From Streptomyces sp. NBC_01298 (GTDB lineage: Bacteria; Actinomycetota; Actinomycetes; Streptomycetales; Streptomycetaceae), in contig NZ_CP108414.1 of assembly GCF_035978755.1 (NCBI RefSeq), positions 5,146,001-5,210,000 of the forward strand: a stretch of DNA of 64,000 bases, in the 5' to 3' direction. Below are positions 1 to 9,190 of this stretch, piece by piece (position 1 is the first letter of the stretch; each line of letters starts with the position of its first letter). Under the pieces are notes generated by a model, which saw only the letters and a program-made list of their open reading frames with translations, did not search any database and had not been told where the DNA came from. The position numbers and the translations under genes were made by a program.

Positions 1-892
1 GGTGCTCGCGCAGCAGGAACGCCAGGAAGAAGATGAGGAACCCGGACAGCCCGCGCATCGACGCGTTCGCCAGCAGCCCGCACAGCACCGGCCGGCTGAC
101 CGTGCGCAGCCCCGGGCGCTTGGAGTGCGCCTCGTGGGTGGAGAGCCGGGCCCGGCGTTCGCCCTTGGCCTCGTCCACCTTGTGGGGCAGCGTGAACGCC
201 GCGAAGGCGCCCCAGAGGAAGATCGCGCACGCCCCGTAGAGCGGCCACGGTGGTCCGATCGTGTGCAGGGCGGCGCCCACGGGCGCGGCGGCGCCGGTGG
301 CGAGCAGGCCGGCCAGGGTGACCCGGGAGTTCGCCTTGACCAGGGAGAACCCCGGTGGGAGGAGTCGGGGGACCACCGCGCTGCGGACCACTCCGTAGGC
401 CTTGGAGGCGACGAGGACCCCGAGGGCGGCCGGGTACAGCTCCAGGCCGCCGGTGGCCACCGCGCCCGACATCATCACGGCCAGCAGGGCCCGGGTGAGC
501 ATCGCGCCGGCCATCGCGGCCCGCCGCCCGTGCGGCAGCCGGTCCAGCAGCGGGCCGATCACCGGGGCCAGCAGGGTGAAGGGGGCCATCGTGATGGCGA
601 GGTACAGGGCCACTCGGCCGCGCGCCTCGTCGGTGGGGACGGAGAAGAAGACGGTGGAGGCGAGGGCGACTGTGATCATCACATCACCGGCGCCGTTGAT
701 CGCGTGCAGTTCGATCAGTTTGCCGAGGCCCGATTCGCCCGCCCCGTGGGCGTGCGTGGCCCGCCGGATTCCGCGCGCCGTGCCGGTGAACGGCAGGTGG
801 AGGGCACGCCCGAGGGCCCGGCCGGCCCGCCTGGCCGGTCCCGAGCCGTCATCGGACGACCGTACGGGTGCCACGTGGCCATAGTGCCCCAC
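1..892 (-). CDS. MFS transporter, N-terminal part (runs off the window)
   Basis: Reads leftward and leaves the window at base 1, so only about 297 codons are seen. I place the start at a GTG at 892, with a GGGGGA ribosome site a few bases upstream. The first ~60 residues are hydrophilic. Hydrophobic helices follow, beginning around IELHAINGAGDVMIT, and the loop LLDRLPHGRR resembles the MFS cytoplasmic A motif. Helices continue to the edge (LFIFFLAFLLREH-like end). This is the usual pattern of a drug/proton antiporter-type exporter. No substrate can be inferred. The gene is divergent from the DUF3027 gene. Confidence 0.75.
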   Translation of the reverse strand, partial: MGHYGHVAPVRSSDDGSGPARRAGRALGRALHLPFTGTARGIRRATHAHGAGESGLGKLIELHAINGAGDVMITVALASTVFFSVPTDEARGRVALYLAITMAPFTLLAPVIGPLLDRLPHGRRAAMAGAMLTRALLAVMMSGAVATGGLELYPAALGVLVASKAYGVVRSAVVPRLLPPGFSLVKANSRVTLAGLLATGAAAPVGAALHTIGPPWPLYGACAIFLWGAFAAFTLPHKVDEAKGERRARLSTHEAHSKRPGLRTVSRPVLCGLLANASMRGLSGFLIFFLAFLLREH

Positions 893-1230
893 TTGGTCCC
901 CCGGAACCTGCTTCCGGCGCGTCGCGGGGACCCGGCCGCCCCCAGGGTTGGCCGTGGGTGTCCGCGAATCGGACCTTGCATGTGGGCCGAAGGCGCCGGA
1001 GGAGGTAGCGTGCGTAGCGCGCCACCGGCGGTTGCTCCTGGCCGCGCGCCTCTTCGCGATCCCGCAGAATGGATCGCAGGTAGGTGCGCCCTGGAACCCG
1101 ATCGGGCGCGGACGTCGACGCGGCCCCCTGGTCCGCTCCGCCCGCGCTACGTAGGGACAGCCGACGGGTCGTTGTGGACGACAAGTACGGACGGCGCACT
1201 CGTGAGACGGCGTAGGAGAGAACGAGACCT
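893..1230. other. Divergent intergenic region, MFS / DUF3027
   Basis: 338 bases between two divergent genes. It must hold both promoters, but I cannot point to convincing -35/-10 pairs. A GGAGAG ribosome site lies upstream of the GTG at 1231. I see no conserved small gene or RNA in it. Confidence 0.4.
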
Positions 1231-2139
1231 GTGAGTGCTGCGACGACGCGAAGCCGTACCCCCGACCGCCTGTGCGTCGAGGCGGTGGACCTCGCCCGAG
1301 CGGCGGCCGAAGAGGCCGCCTACCCCGGAGTGGTGGGCGAGCACACCGCCGCCATCGCGGAAGGTGACCGGGTCGTCACGCACTTCTTCGAGTGCAAGGA
1401 CCCCGGCTACCGGGGCTGGCGCTGGGCCGTAACCGTGACGCGCGCCTCCCGCGCGAAGAACGTCACCCTCGACGAAACGGTGCTCCTGCCGGGCGAGGAC
1501 GCCCTGCTGGCCCCCGAGTGGGTGCCGTGGAGCGAGCGGCTGCGGCCGGGCGACATGGGCCCCGGGGACCTGCTCCCCACCGATGCCGAGGACCTGCGGC
1601 TGGAGGCCGGCTGGTCGGGTGAGGACGCCCCGCCGCCGAACTCGGTGGTCTCCACCGAGATGGCCGAACTGGTCGAGGCGGAGGACGCCGACGTCACCGA
1701 CCGCGCGGTCGTGCCCGTACGCGGCTCCATCACCTCGGTGGCGGAAGAGCTGGGCATGCGCCGGGCGCGGGTGCTCTCCCGCTACGGGCTGCACAGCGCG
1801 GCCGACCGCTGGGACGAGTCCTTCGGCGCGAAGACCCCGATGGCGCAGGCGGCCCCGGCCTCGTGCGTCTCCTGTGGCTTCCTCGTCGCGATCGGCGGCT
1901 CGCTGGGCCAGGCGTTCGGCATCTGCGCGAACGAGTTCGGACCGGCGGACGGCCGGCTGGTCTCCCTGTCCTACGGCTGCGGCGGGCACTCGGAAGCCGC
2001 GGTCATGCCGAAGCCGCCGCGACCGGCGCCGCCCGTCCTGGACTCGATGGCCTCGGACGAGTTCCACCTCCGGCCGTCCCCCGATTCCGGATCGGTCCCG
2101 ACCACGGACCCCCTGGCCCCGGATCTGGGCCACTCCTGA
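1231..2139 (+). CDS. DUF3027 domain protein
   Basis: 302 residues from GTG 1231, preceded by GGAGAG. The N-terminal half (HFFECKDPGYRGWRW, then VPWSERLRPGDMGPGD near residues 100-115) is the signature of DUF3027, an actinobacterial family of unknown function. The C-terminal third has a CVSCGF motif, CANEFGPADG and a YGCGGHSEA motif. These cysteines could bind a metal, though this is inferred. There is no signal peptide or membrane segment, so it is probably cytoplasmic. It ends just before a strong bidirectional terminator. Confidence 0.85.
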   Translation: MSAATTRSRTPDRLCVEAVDLARAAAEEAAYPGVVGEHTAAIAEGDRVVTHFFECKDPGYRGWRWAVTVTRASRAKNVTLDETVLLPGEDALLAPEWVPWSERLRPGDMGPGDLLPTDAEDLRLEAGWSGEDAPPPNSVVSTEMAELVEAEDADVTDRAVVPVRGSITSVAEELGMRRARVLSRYGLHSAADRWDESFGAKTPMAQAAPASCVSCGFLVAIGGSLGQAFGICANEFGPADGRLVSLSYGCGGHSEAAVMPKPPRPAPPVLDSMASDEFHLRPSPDSGSVPTTDPLAPDLGHS

Positions 2140-2169
2140 TCGGCTGTTGACCGGCTCCTGAGCAGCGAA

Positions 2170-2211
2170 AACGGCGGCGGCCGGGCCCCTTCGGGCCCGG
2201 CCGCCGCCGTT
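2170..2211. terminator. Bidirectional terminator
   Basis: A perfect 19-bp stem (2170-2188 with 2193-2211) with a 4-base loop lies between two converging genes, DUF3027 and the acyltransferase. It lacks a long T tract, as is usual in Streptomyces. Confidence 0.85.
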
Positions 2212-2228
2212 CGCGTGCTCCCGCCGCC

Positions 2229-3521
2229 TCAGCCGGCGGTGGCCGCCGGGGACGGCTCGGGCTCGGCCACGGCGGGCTGTGCCTGCGGCTGCGGCTGCGG
2301 CTTCGACTGGGACTGCGGCTTCGACTGGGCCGCATCGGTCCCGCGCTGCTGGAGCCTGCGGACGAACCACGGCGTCCAGTTCTTCAGCTTCATGGCCGGC
2401 GACTCGATCAGGTGCCAGGACAGCGCCGCCAGCACCAGCGTGCCGGCCATGGCCAGCAGCAGGAAGACCGGCTTGCCGTACTTGGCGTAGCCCAGCAGGG
2501 CCAGGGCCTGCTCCACGGTGAAGCCGTAGATGTAGATCCCGTACGAGTAGTCCCGCTTGCGCCCGATCTTCTGGAACGGCCGCGGCAGCCGGATCGCGAG
2601 CCACAGCAGCAGGTAGGCGAAGGCGGGGTAGCCGAAGACGAAGACCCCGCCGAAGGCCAGCGAGCCGCCGAGCACCACGGCGGACAGCAGCGCCAGGCCG
2701 TCGTGGACCGGCACCCGGTCGCGGTACAGCTGGAACGTGGCGCCGATCAGGAACACGAAGCACAGGTGAATGATGAAGTGCACCGACATGGCGCCCAGGA
2801 ACGGCACCTCCACGGCGGCGCTCATGTTGCCGGGGATGCCGCGCGGGGAGGGGGCGGCGATCCAGTCCCGCAGGATCAGGATGCCGAGCAGGGCGGCCGA
2901 CAGCGGGACGAGCTTGCGGGCCCGCGTGAGCACGCCGGAGGCGGCCATGACGCCGACCATCACGTAGCAGAGGATCTCGTACTTCAGGGACCACAGGGCG
3001 CCGTTGACGCCGGGGTCGAAGTTGGTTCCGCGGACCTTTCCTTCGGCCAGCACACCGGCTATGTCCCAGTGCGTGCTGATGGAGGTGTTCCACGTGCCCT
3101 GGAGGTAACTGACCGGGCCCTGGGGGTGGTTCCAGTACCCGTCCACCGAGCCGTGGAGGTAGGAGTACAGGAAGGGGACGATGATCAGCGACGACACCAG
3201 GAGCGAGCCCCACAGGCCGGGCAGGATGCGCAGGGCGCGGTGCCAGGCGTAACGGCCGGAGGTGCTGCGGGCGCCACTGCCCGTGATCATGAATCCGGAC
3301 AGCACGAAGAAGCCGATGACGGCCATCTTGCCGACGTCGGTCTGCTGCCCGCTGTACTTCCACAGCGGGTCCAGGGGGCCCCAGCCGAGCGGCCACACGT
3401 GGGAGAGCACGACCGAGGAGGCGAGGAGCAGGCGCAGGACGCCGAAGCTGTTGGCCCGGGGTGAGTACAGCTCACCGAGGGTTCCGCGCCGGCCGGGCAG
3501 GACTGGTGCGCTGCGAGACAT
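2229..3521 (-). CDS. Acyltransferase family 3 membrane protein
   Basis: 430 residues with about ten hydrophobic helices. Typical acyltransferase-3 features are the early NSFGVLRLLLASSVVLSH segment with its conserved His, GFFVLSGFMI, and the HRALRILPGLW loop with paired arginines. The family transfers acyl groups, often acetyl, to cell-surface carbohydrates in the membrane. The C-terminal ~40 residues are a cytoplasmic Q/P/K-rich tail with SQSKPQPQPQAQP-like repeats. It is the last gene of a leftward block with an epimerase, GT2 and rfbA, so it probably decorates the same polysaccharide; this is inferred from context. Confidence 0.85.
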   Translation of the reverse strand: MSRSAPVLPGRRGTLGELYSPRANSFGVLRLLLASSVVLSHVWPLGWGPLDPLWKYSGQQTDVGKMAVIGFFVLSGFMITGSGARSTSGRYAWHRALRILPGLWGSLLVSSLIIVPFLYSYLHGSVDGYWNHPQGPVSYLQGTWNTSISTHWDIAGVLAEGKVRGTNFDPGVNGALWSLKYEILCYVMVGVMAASGVLTRARKLVPLSAALLGILILRDWIAAPSPRGIPGNMSAAVEVPFLGAMSVHFIIHLCFVFLIGATFQLYRDRVPVHDGLALLSAVVLGGSLAFGGVFVFGYPAFAYLLLWLAIRLPRPFQKIGRKRDYSYGIYIYGFTVEQALALLGYAKYGKPVFLLLAMAGTLVLAALSWHLIESPAMKLKNWTPWFVRRLQQRGTDAAQSKPQSQSKPQPQPQAQPAVAEPEPSPAATAG

Positions 3522-3617
3522 AGGGGAGTCAGACTTCCTTGAAGGGGGTCCGCCGGGGCGCGGCGGTGGGCTCGGCGGTCGGCTCGGCGGTGCGCCTGCG
3601 GGGACCGGAGGTCCTGC

Positions 3618-4571
3618 TCAGACGCCGACCGGGCACACGGCGGTCCACAGCTCGGCGACGGCGTCGCGCAGGCTCCGGACCGGCTTCCAGCCCAGCGCCC
3701 GCTCGGTGGCGGAGATGTCGAGCTGCTGCCACTCGGTCTCCGGGCCGGTGCCGGCCGGGGCGGGCACCTCCACGATCCGCGTCGGTACGCGGCTCTCCTC
3801 GATCAGGAGCTCGACCACCTCGCGGGCGGACGTCGCCCGGCCGAGCCCGAGGTTGAGGACCGGCGGGCAGGCGCGCTCCGGGGCGAGGGCGAGGACGACG
3901 GCGTCTACCCCGTCCTGGAGGTGGAGGAACTCGCGCTGGGCGGTGAGCGGCATCAGCGACAGCTCCGCGCCGTCGGCGGCCAGGCCCTCGGCCAGCTTGC
4001 CCGCCATGACGCCGAGGAGGCTGTGGGCGGGCTGGCCCGCGCCGATGACGTTGCCCAGGCGCAGCACGATGGCGTCCAGGCCGTCCTCGCGGACGGCCTC
4101 GGTGATCAGCTCGGTGGCCCGGAGCTTGAGCTGTCCGTAGAGCGTCGAGGGGCGTGCGGGGGAGTCCTCGCCGTAGCTCGTGCCGACCGGGAACAGGCCG
4201 TACTCGTGCACGGATCCGATCTGCACCAGCCGCGGCGGCTTCGCCATGCCCCGCAGGGTCTCCAGCAGGCGTTCGGCCATGCCGAGGTTGGCGGGGACCA
4301 TCTGCTCGTCCGTCAGGCCCCAGCTGCCGCCGGCCGCGTTGACGATGACGTCGATCCGGTGCGCCGTCAGGAGCTCGGCCAACTCGGCCGGCGGGTCGAG
4401 GGTGAGGTCGAAGGCGGCGAACTCTCCCGGCAGCGTGACGGCCGGCGCCTTGCGGGCGACGGCGAGCAGGCCGTGGCCGCGCTCGTCGAGCGTGGCGCAC
4501 AGGGCCCGGCCTATGAAGCCGGTGGCTCCGAGGACGGCCACACGGGGCAGGGGCTGGCTGGTGTGCGACAT
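3618..4571 (-). CDS. NAD-dependent epimerase/dehydratase
   Basis: 317 residues, extended short-chain dehydrogenase fold. The nucleotide site is GATGFIGRAL at about residue 15. The active-site SVHEYG region is followed by LYGQLKL, which supplies the Tyr-x3-Lys pair. The family acts on nucleotide-sugars by epimerisation, dehydration or 4-keto reduction. Position downstream of rfbA and GT2 suggests it modifies a dTDP-sugar for surface glycan synthesis. It is not a recognisable RmlD, and the exact reaction is unknown. Confidence 0.8.
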   Translation of the reverse strand: MSHTSQPLPRVAVLGATGFIGRALCATLDERGHGLLAVARKAPAVTLPGEFAAFDLTLDPPAELAELLTAHRIDVIVNAAGGSWGLTDEQMVPANLGMAERLLETLRGMAKPPRLVQIGSVHEYGLFPVGTSYGEDSPARPSTLYGQLKLRATELITEAVREDGLDAIVLRLGNVIGAGQPAHSLLGVMAGKLAEGLAADGAELSLMPLTAQREFLHLQDGVDAVVLALAPERACPPVLNLGLGRATSAREVVELLIEESRVPTRIVEVPAPAGTGPETEWQQLDISATERALGWKPVRSLRDAVAELWTAVCPVGV

Positions 4572-4637
4572 GGGCGTGGGCTCCGGACGGTGGGGAGAGA
4601 GGTGGTGGCTGGGGGCAGTCGGGGTGGGGGTGCGCCG

Positions 4638-5534
4638 TCAGCGGTGGTCAGAGCCGGCGACGTGCCGCAGCAGGGTGCGGGCGCCGTCGCCCTGCTTGTT
4701 CTTCAGCGCGCCGGGGAGCATCGTCAGCGCGTGGATCCGGGAGGACAGGTGGAGCCGGGAGGCCTTGGCGGCCTTCGTCCAGCCCGCCTTGTCCAGGCGG
4801 TCCGCGACGTCCAGGAAGAAGCGGTTGGCCTCCTCGAAGCGCTTCCCGGTGAAGGCCTGCTGGGAGGAGATGCTGACGGCGTGGCGGCGGTACTGGAAGC
4901 ACAGGGTGTCCGACAGGGACATCTGCTCGCCGGCCTGGAGCAGGTCGATGACCAGGGCGAGGTCCTGGGTGACCTCCAGGTTGTCCCGGAAGCCGGCCGT
5001 GCGGACGGCCTCGGTGCGCCAGCAGATGGAGGGGAAGAACAGCCAGTTCCCGCGCAGCAGGCTCGTGGCGAGGGCCTCGCCGCCCATCAGCACCTCACCG
5101 GTGAACCGGGGCTTGTACAGGCGGCGCTTGGACTGGTCGGCGAGCCCCTCGGTGGGCTTGCCCGCGCCGTCGATGACCTCGACGCCCGGCTGGATCATGC
5201 CGATGCCGGGGTGCTTCGCGATCGCGGCCCGGACGGTGGCCACGTACTCGGGCAGCATGATGTCGTCGGTGCCCATCATCACGAAGTGCTCTTCGCGGAC
5301 CAGTCCCAGGCACTTGCGGTAGTTCCCGGTGACGCCGAGGTTCCGCTCGTTGCGCTGGTAGGAGACGCGCGGGTCGTCGAGCTCCGCGAACCAGCCGGGA
5401 ACGGACGGCTCCTTGCCGTCGTCGACCACCGTGAGCCGCCAGTTCGGGTCCGTCTGGGCCCGCACGCTGCGCACGGCGGCCTGCATCAGGGCCACGTCGC
5501 CGTAGTAGGGCAGCATGATGTCGAGAGTGGTCAT
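4638..5534 (-). CDS. Glycosyltransferase family 2
   Basis: 298 residues with a GT-A fold. The N-terminus is LDIMLPYYGD, the nucleotide-binding VVDDG lies at residues 36-40, NLGVTGNYR near 65-72, and the metal-binding GTDD at 88-91. There are no membrane helices, so it should be a soluble or peripheral inverting transferase acting on a cytoplasmic face acceptor. It starts about 100 bases after the rfbA stop in the same direction. A dTDP-hexose donor is plausible but not shown. Confidence 0.85.
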   Translation of the reverse strand: MTTLDIMLPYYGDVALMQAAVRSVRAQTDPNWRLTVVDDGKEPSVPGWFAELDDPRVSYQRNERNLGVTGNYRKCLGLVREEHFVMMGTDDIMLPEYVATVRAAIAKHPGIGMIQPGVEVIDGAGKPTEGLADQSKRRLYKPRFTGEVLMGGEALATSLLRGNWLFFPSICWRTEAVRTAGFRDNLEVTQDLALVIDLLQAGEQMSLSDTLCFQYRRHAVSISSQQAFTGKRFEEANRFFLDVADRLDKAGWTKAAKASRLHLSSRIHALTMLPGALKNKQGDGARTLLRHVAGSDHR

Positions 5535-5634
5535 GAGGAGTGCACCGGGGCCTTCGGGAGGGACGGAACGGGAGGGGTTCGCCAGTCGATCGCCCGGTCC
5601 GGGCCGAGCGGCTGGGGGGAGGGCTCGCGGAACG

Positions 5635-6510
5635 TCACGCGGCGCTCTTCTCGTCGAGCAGGGCCAGCAGGTAGGCGCCGTACCCGCTCTTCAGCAGGGG
5701 CCGGGCCAGCTCGCGCAGCCCGTCGTCGGAGAGGAATCCGGCCCGCCAGGCCGCCTCCTCGATACAGCCGATCTTGAAGCCCTGGCGCTCCTCGATGACC
5801 CGTACGAACTCCGAGGCCTGGACCATGGAGACGAAGGTCCCGGTGTCCAGCCACGCCGTACCGCGGTCCAGGACGGTGACCTCCAGGTCGCCCTTCCTGA
5901 GGTAGGCCTCGTTGACGGCGGTTATCTCCAGCTCGCCGCGGGCGCTCGGCTCGATCGCGCGGGCGATCTCGACGACCCGGTTGTCGTAGAAGTACAGGCC
6001 GGGCACCGCGTAACGGGACTTCGGCTTCTCGGGCTTCTCCTCGATGGATATCGCCCGGCCGTCCTCGTCGAACTCCACCACTCCGTACGCCGTGGGGTCG
6101 GCGACCGGGTAGGCGAAGACGACGCCGCCCTTGGGGTCGGTGCGCTCGGCCAGGCGCGTGCCGAGGCCGCTGCCGTGGAAGATGTTGTCGCCGAGGATCA
6201 GGGCGACCGGCTCCTCGCCGATGAACTCGGCGCCGAGCGCGAACGCCTGGGCGATGCCGTCGGGGCGTTCCTGGACCGCGTAGTCCAGATCGAGGCCGAA
6301 CTGTGATCCGTCACCGAGGAGGCGCCGGAACTGCTCCTGGTCCTCGGGAGTCGTGATGATCAGGATCTCGCGGATACCCGCCATGACCAGCGTGGAGAGC
6401 GGGTAGTAGACCATCGGCTTGTCGAAGACGGGAAGCAGCTGCTTCGACACGGCTCGGGTCAGGGGCCAGAGCCGGGAGCCGGTGCCGCCTGCAAGGAGGA
6501 TTCCACGCAT
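5635..6510 (-). CDS. rfbA: Glucose-1-phosphate thymidylyltransferase
   Basis: 291 residues from ATG 6510, the normal length for RfbA/RmlA. Upstream in-frame codons exist, but the family start is MRGILLAGG and no ribosome site favours a longer form. The nucleotide-binding motif [11 protein letters not shown] is at residues 8-18, followed by [11 protein letters not shown], and LILGDNIF supplies the metal-binding Asp near residue 110. It makes dTDP-glucose from dTTP and glucose-1-phosphate. It is divergent from rfbB across 148 bases. rfbC and rfbD are absent here, so dTDP-rhamnose synthesis is incomplete within the window. Confidence 0.93.
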   Translation of the reverse strand: MRGILLAGGTGSRLWPLTRAVSKQLLPVFDKPMVYYPLSTLVMAGIREILIITTPEDQEQFRRLLGDGSQFGLDLDYAVQERPDGIAQAFALGAEFIGEEPVALILGDNIFHGSGLGTRLAERTDPKGGVVFAYPVADPTAYGVVEFDEDGRAISIEEKPEKPKSRYAVPGLYFYDNRVVEIARAIEPSARGELEITAVNEAYLRKGDLEVTVLDRGTAWLDTGTFVSMVQASEFVRVIEERQGFKIGCIEEAAWRAGFLSDDGLRELARPLLKSGYGAYLLALLDEKSAA

Positions 6511-6658
6511 GCGTGCCACCATACGTTGCACGCCTTCCGGGGTGATAGACGACGAGGTCCGGCCGCCCGCGGGGACCCGCGGGCGGCCCGCGGCCCGGTA
6601 CAGAGGGGACGGCGGGGGATGCTGCCCCCCGGGCGTGGGCCAGTAGAGTGAAAGCACT

Positions 6659-7636
6659 ATGCGCATTCTCGTGACCGGTGGCGCCGGTTTCATCGGCTCG
6701 CAGTTCGTCCGCTCCATACTCTCGGCAGACCCTGCCGCCAGGATCACGGTCTTCGACAAGCTGACCTACTCGGGCGTCGAGGAGAACCTCGCGGCCGTGG
6801 CGGGCCACCCCGGCTACGCCTTCGTCCGCGGCGACATCTGCGACGTCGAGGCCGTCGACCAGGTCATGGCCGGTCACGACGCGGTGGTGCACTTCGCCGC
6901 CGAGTCCCACGTGGACCGCTCCATCGCCGGTGCCGGCCCCTTCGTGATGACCAACGTCGTGGGCACGCAGGTGCTGCTGGACGCCGCCCGCAAGCACGGC
7001 GTCGGCCGCTTCGTCCACGTCTCCACCGACGAGGTGTACGGCTCGATCAGCGAGGGCTCCTGGACCGAGGAGTGGCCGCTCGCGCCGAACTCCCCGTACT
7101 CCGCCTCCAAGGCCGGCTCCGACCTGCTGGCGCTGGCCTACCACCGCACCCACGGCATGGACGTCGTGGTGACGCGCTGCTCCAACAACTACGGGCCGTA
7201 CCAGTTCCCCGAGAAGGTCATCCCGCTCTTCACCACCAACCTGATCGACGGCAAGAAGGTCCCGCTGTACGGCACGGGCGGCAACATCCGTGACTGGCTG
7301 CACGTCGCGGACCACTGCCGGGGCATCGAGCTGGCCCTGCACAAGGGCCGCGCCGGCCACGTCTACAACATCGGCGGCGGCGTCGAGCTCACCAACAAGG
7401 AGCTCACCGGCCTGCTGCTGGACGCCGCCGGCGCCGGCTGGGACATGGTCGAGCCGGTCGAGGACCGCAAGGGCCACGACCTGCGCTACTCCCTCGACAT
7501 CAGCAAGATCAGCGAGGAGCTCGGCTACGCCCCGCAGGTCGGCTTCGAAGAGGGCCTGGCGTCGACGATCACCTGGTACCGCGAGAACCGCGCCTGGTGG
7601 GAGCCGCTCAAGGTGAAGGCCGCCCAGCAGTCGTGA
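6659..7636 (+). CDS. rfbB: dTDP-glucose 4,6-dehydratase
   Basis: 325 residues, typical RmlB length. The NAD site [10 protein letters not shown] is at residues 7-16. STDEVYG and YSASKAGSD carry the catalytic Thr/Asp/Glu and the Tyr-x3-Lys. [11 protein letters not shown] follows. It converts dTDP-glucose to dTDP-4-keto-6-deoxyglucose, the branch point for deoxysugars. Its TGA overlaps the GTG of the flippase gene, so the two are translationally coupled. It shares a divergent promoter region with rfbA. Confidence 0.93.
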   Translation: MRILVTGGAGFIGSQFVRSILSADPAARITVFDKLTYSGVEENLAAVAGHPGYAFVRGDICDVEAVDQVMAGHDAVVHFAAESHVDRSIAGAGPFVMTNVVGTQVLLDAARKHGVGRFVHVSTDEVYGSISEGSWTEEWPLAPNSPYSASKAGSDLLALAYHRTHGMDVVVTRCSNNYGPYQFPEKVIPLFTTNLIDGKKVPLYGTGGNIRDWLHVADHCRGIELALHKGRAGHVYNIGGGVELTNKELTGLLLDAAGAGWDMVEPVEDRKGHDLRYSLDISKISEELGYAPQVGFEEGLASTITWYRENRAWWEPLKVKAAQQS

Positions 7637-9009
7637 ACGCCCCGGACGCGGCGGGCGCCCCACAGACAGCGGTGACCGCCAAGCGGTCGCCGCTGGCCAG
7701 GATCGCGAGCGCCCTGCCGCCCGGCACCCTGCTGGTGATCACCGGCACGGTCGTGCTGGGCGCGGCCTCGTACATCCACCTGATGGCGGCGGGCCACAGC
7801 CTCGACACCGACGGCATGGCCGCGCTCTCGGTGCTCTGGACGATCCTGATGTCCGTGGGCATCGGCCTCTTCTTCCCCGTCGAGCAGGAGCTCACCCGGA
7901 TCGTCGCCGCGCACCGCGTCGCCGGTACGGGCGTCTCCGGCATCCTGCGCCAGATCGCCGGGCTCACCCTCGGCATGATCGTCCTGCTGGGGGCCGGGCT
8001 CGCCTGGGCGGCCCCGCTGCTCGCCGACACCTTCTTCTACGGGCACACCGAGATGGTCGGCGCGCTCGGCCTGGCCTTCGCCGCGATGGGCATCAGCAAC
8101 ATCTGCCGCGGGGTGCTGGCCGGCCTCGGCCGGTTCGGCCCCTTCGGCTGGCAGCTCGGCATCGACGGAGTCCTGCGCATCGGGCTCGCCGTGGGCTTCG
8201 CCCTCGCCGGGGTCCGCTCCCCGCAGGCCTTCGCGCTGATCCTCACCGTCGCCCCGCTCGTCGCCGCCCTGGTCACCTCGGTACCCGTCTTCCGGGGGCT
8301 CGCCGCGGGCCCGCGGGGCCGCTGGTCGGGGCTGCTGGGCGGCCTCGGCCCGCTCGTCGTCTCCACCCTGCTGTCCCAGGTCGTCGTCAACGCCGCCGTG
8401 GTCAGCACCAAGCTCCTCGCGCCCGAGGACGGCGCGCTCGTCGCGGGCCTGCTCAACGCGATCGTGCTGGCCCGGGTGCCGCTCTTCGTCTTCGGCTCGC
8501 TCCAGGCCTCGCTCCTGTCCGGGCTGTCCACCGCGGCGGCCGCCGGGGACCGCGCCGGCTTCTCCCGGCTGCTCGGGCGGACCTCGGTGGTCGTGATCGT
8601 GCTCGGCCTGGCCGGGGGCGTCCCGGCCACCCTGCTCGGACCGTGGCTCATCGAGGTGCTCTTCAAGTCCGAGGCGGGACTCGGCCACGCCGTGTTCTTC
8701 TGGATCTCCGCCGGCACCCTCTGCTACATGCTGGCCATGGTGCTCGGCCAGGCCCTCCTGGTCCTGCACAAGCACCGCCTGCAACTCCTCGGCTGGGCCG
8801 TGGCCACCCTGGTCCTGATCGGTGCGACCCTGCTCCCCGGCGAGGTCTCCACCCGGGTCTGCGTCGCCTACACCCTGGCCTCCTTCGCGGCGGTCCTCGG
8901 CATGGCGGTGGCCCTGTGGGCGACCTTCCTGCGCCGGCCCCGGGCCGTGGCGCCGGTGGCGGCCACGGGCGGCGACGCCGTGGAACCGGCCCTGGCCGAC
9001 CGGTCCTGA
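7633..9009 (+). CDS. Wzx-like polysaccharide flippase (MVF/PST type)
   Basis: 458 residues from GTG 7633, chosen because GTGA overlaps the rfbB stop. An earlier in-frame start at 7597 would lie inside rfbB. About twelve hydrophobic helices start with LLVITGTVVLGAASYIHLMAAG. GLFFPVEQELTRIVA near residue 80 is typical of lipopolysaccharide-biosynthesis flippases. It probably flips a lipid-linked sugar made by the neighbouring genes across the membrane. Its stop codon is the first base triplet of the 25-bp tandem repeat that follows. Confidence 0.8.
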   Translation: MNAPDAAGAPQTAVTAKRSPLARIASALPPGTLLVITGTVVLGAASYIHLMAAGHSLDTDGMAALSVLWTILMSVGIGLFFPVEQELTRIVAAHRVAGTGVSGILRQIAGLTLGMIVLLGAGLAWAAPLLADTFFYGHTEMVGALGLAFAAMGISNICRGVLAGLGRFGPFGWQLGIDGVLRIGLAVGFALAGVRSPQAFALILTVAPLVAALVTSVPVFRGLAAGPRGRWSGLLGGLGPLVVSTLLSQVVVNAAVVSTKLLAPEDGALVAGLLNAIVLARVPLFVFGSLQASLLSGLSTAAAAGDRAGFSRLLGRTSVVVIVLGLAGGVPATLLGPWLIEVLFKSEAGLGHAVFFWISAGTLCYMLAMVLGQALLVLHKHRLQLLGWAVATLVLIGATLLPGEVSTRVCVAYTLASFAAVLGMAVALWATFLRRPRAVAPVAATGGDAVEPALADRS

Positions 9010-9145
9010 CGGGGGGCTCACGCCCGGGGCCCTGACCGGGGCCCTGACCGGGTCTCACGCCCGGGCCCCTGACCGGGTCTCACGCCCGGGCCCCTGACCG
9101 GGGCTCATGCCCGCGGCCCTGACCGGGTCTCACGCCCCGGTTGGG
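9007..9145. repeat. 25-bp tandem repeat between flippase and ABC permease
   Basis: Units begin at 9007, 9045, 9070, 9095 and 9120, with a short 12-base partial unit at 9033. The consensus is TGACCGGGTCTCACGCCC followed by GGGCCCC. The units at 9045 and 9070 are identical. The flippase stop codon is part of the first unit. The copies are rich in GGGCCC palindromes, so transcripts could fold into serial hairpins. I do not recognise it as a named element. Confidence 0.9.
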
Positions 9146-9190
9146 TGACCTGGGGTGTGGGCGCCCGCACGGCGTGATCCGCTGGGCGGG

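Noticed and set aside
2..1234. Long plus-strand frame over the left end
   Set aside because: Its residues are low-complexity Arg/Gly/Pro-rich, while the other strand encodes a clear MFS protein. A shadow frame.
2229..9009. Complete dTDP-rhamnose pathway
   Set aside because: Only rfbA and rfbB are present; rfbC and rfbD are missing, so the final sugar cannot be named.
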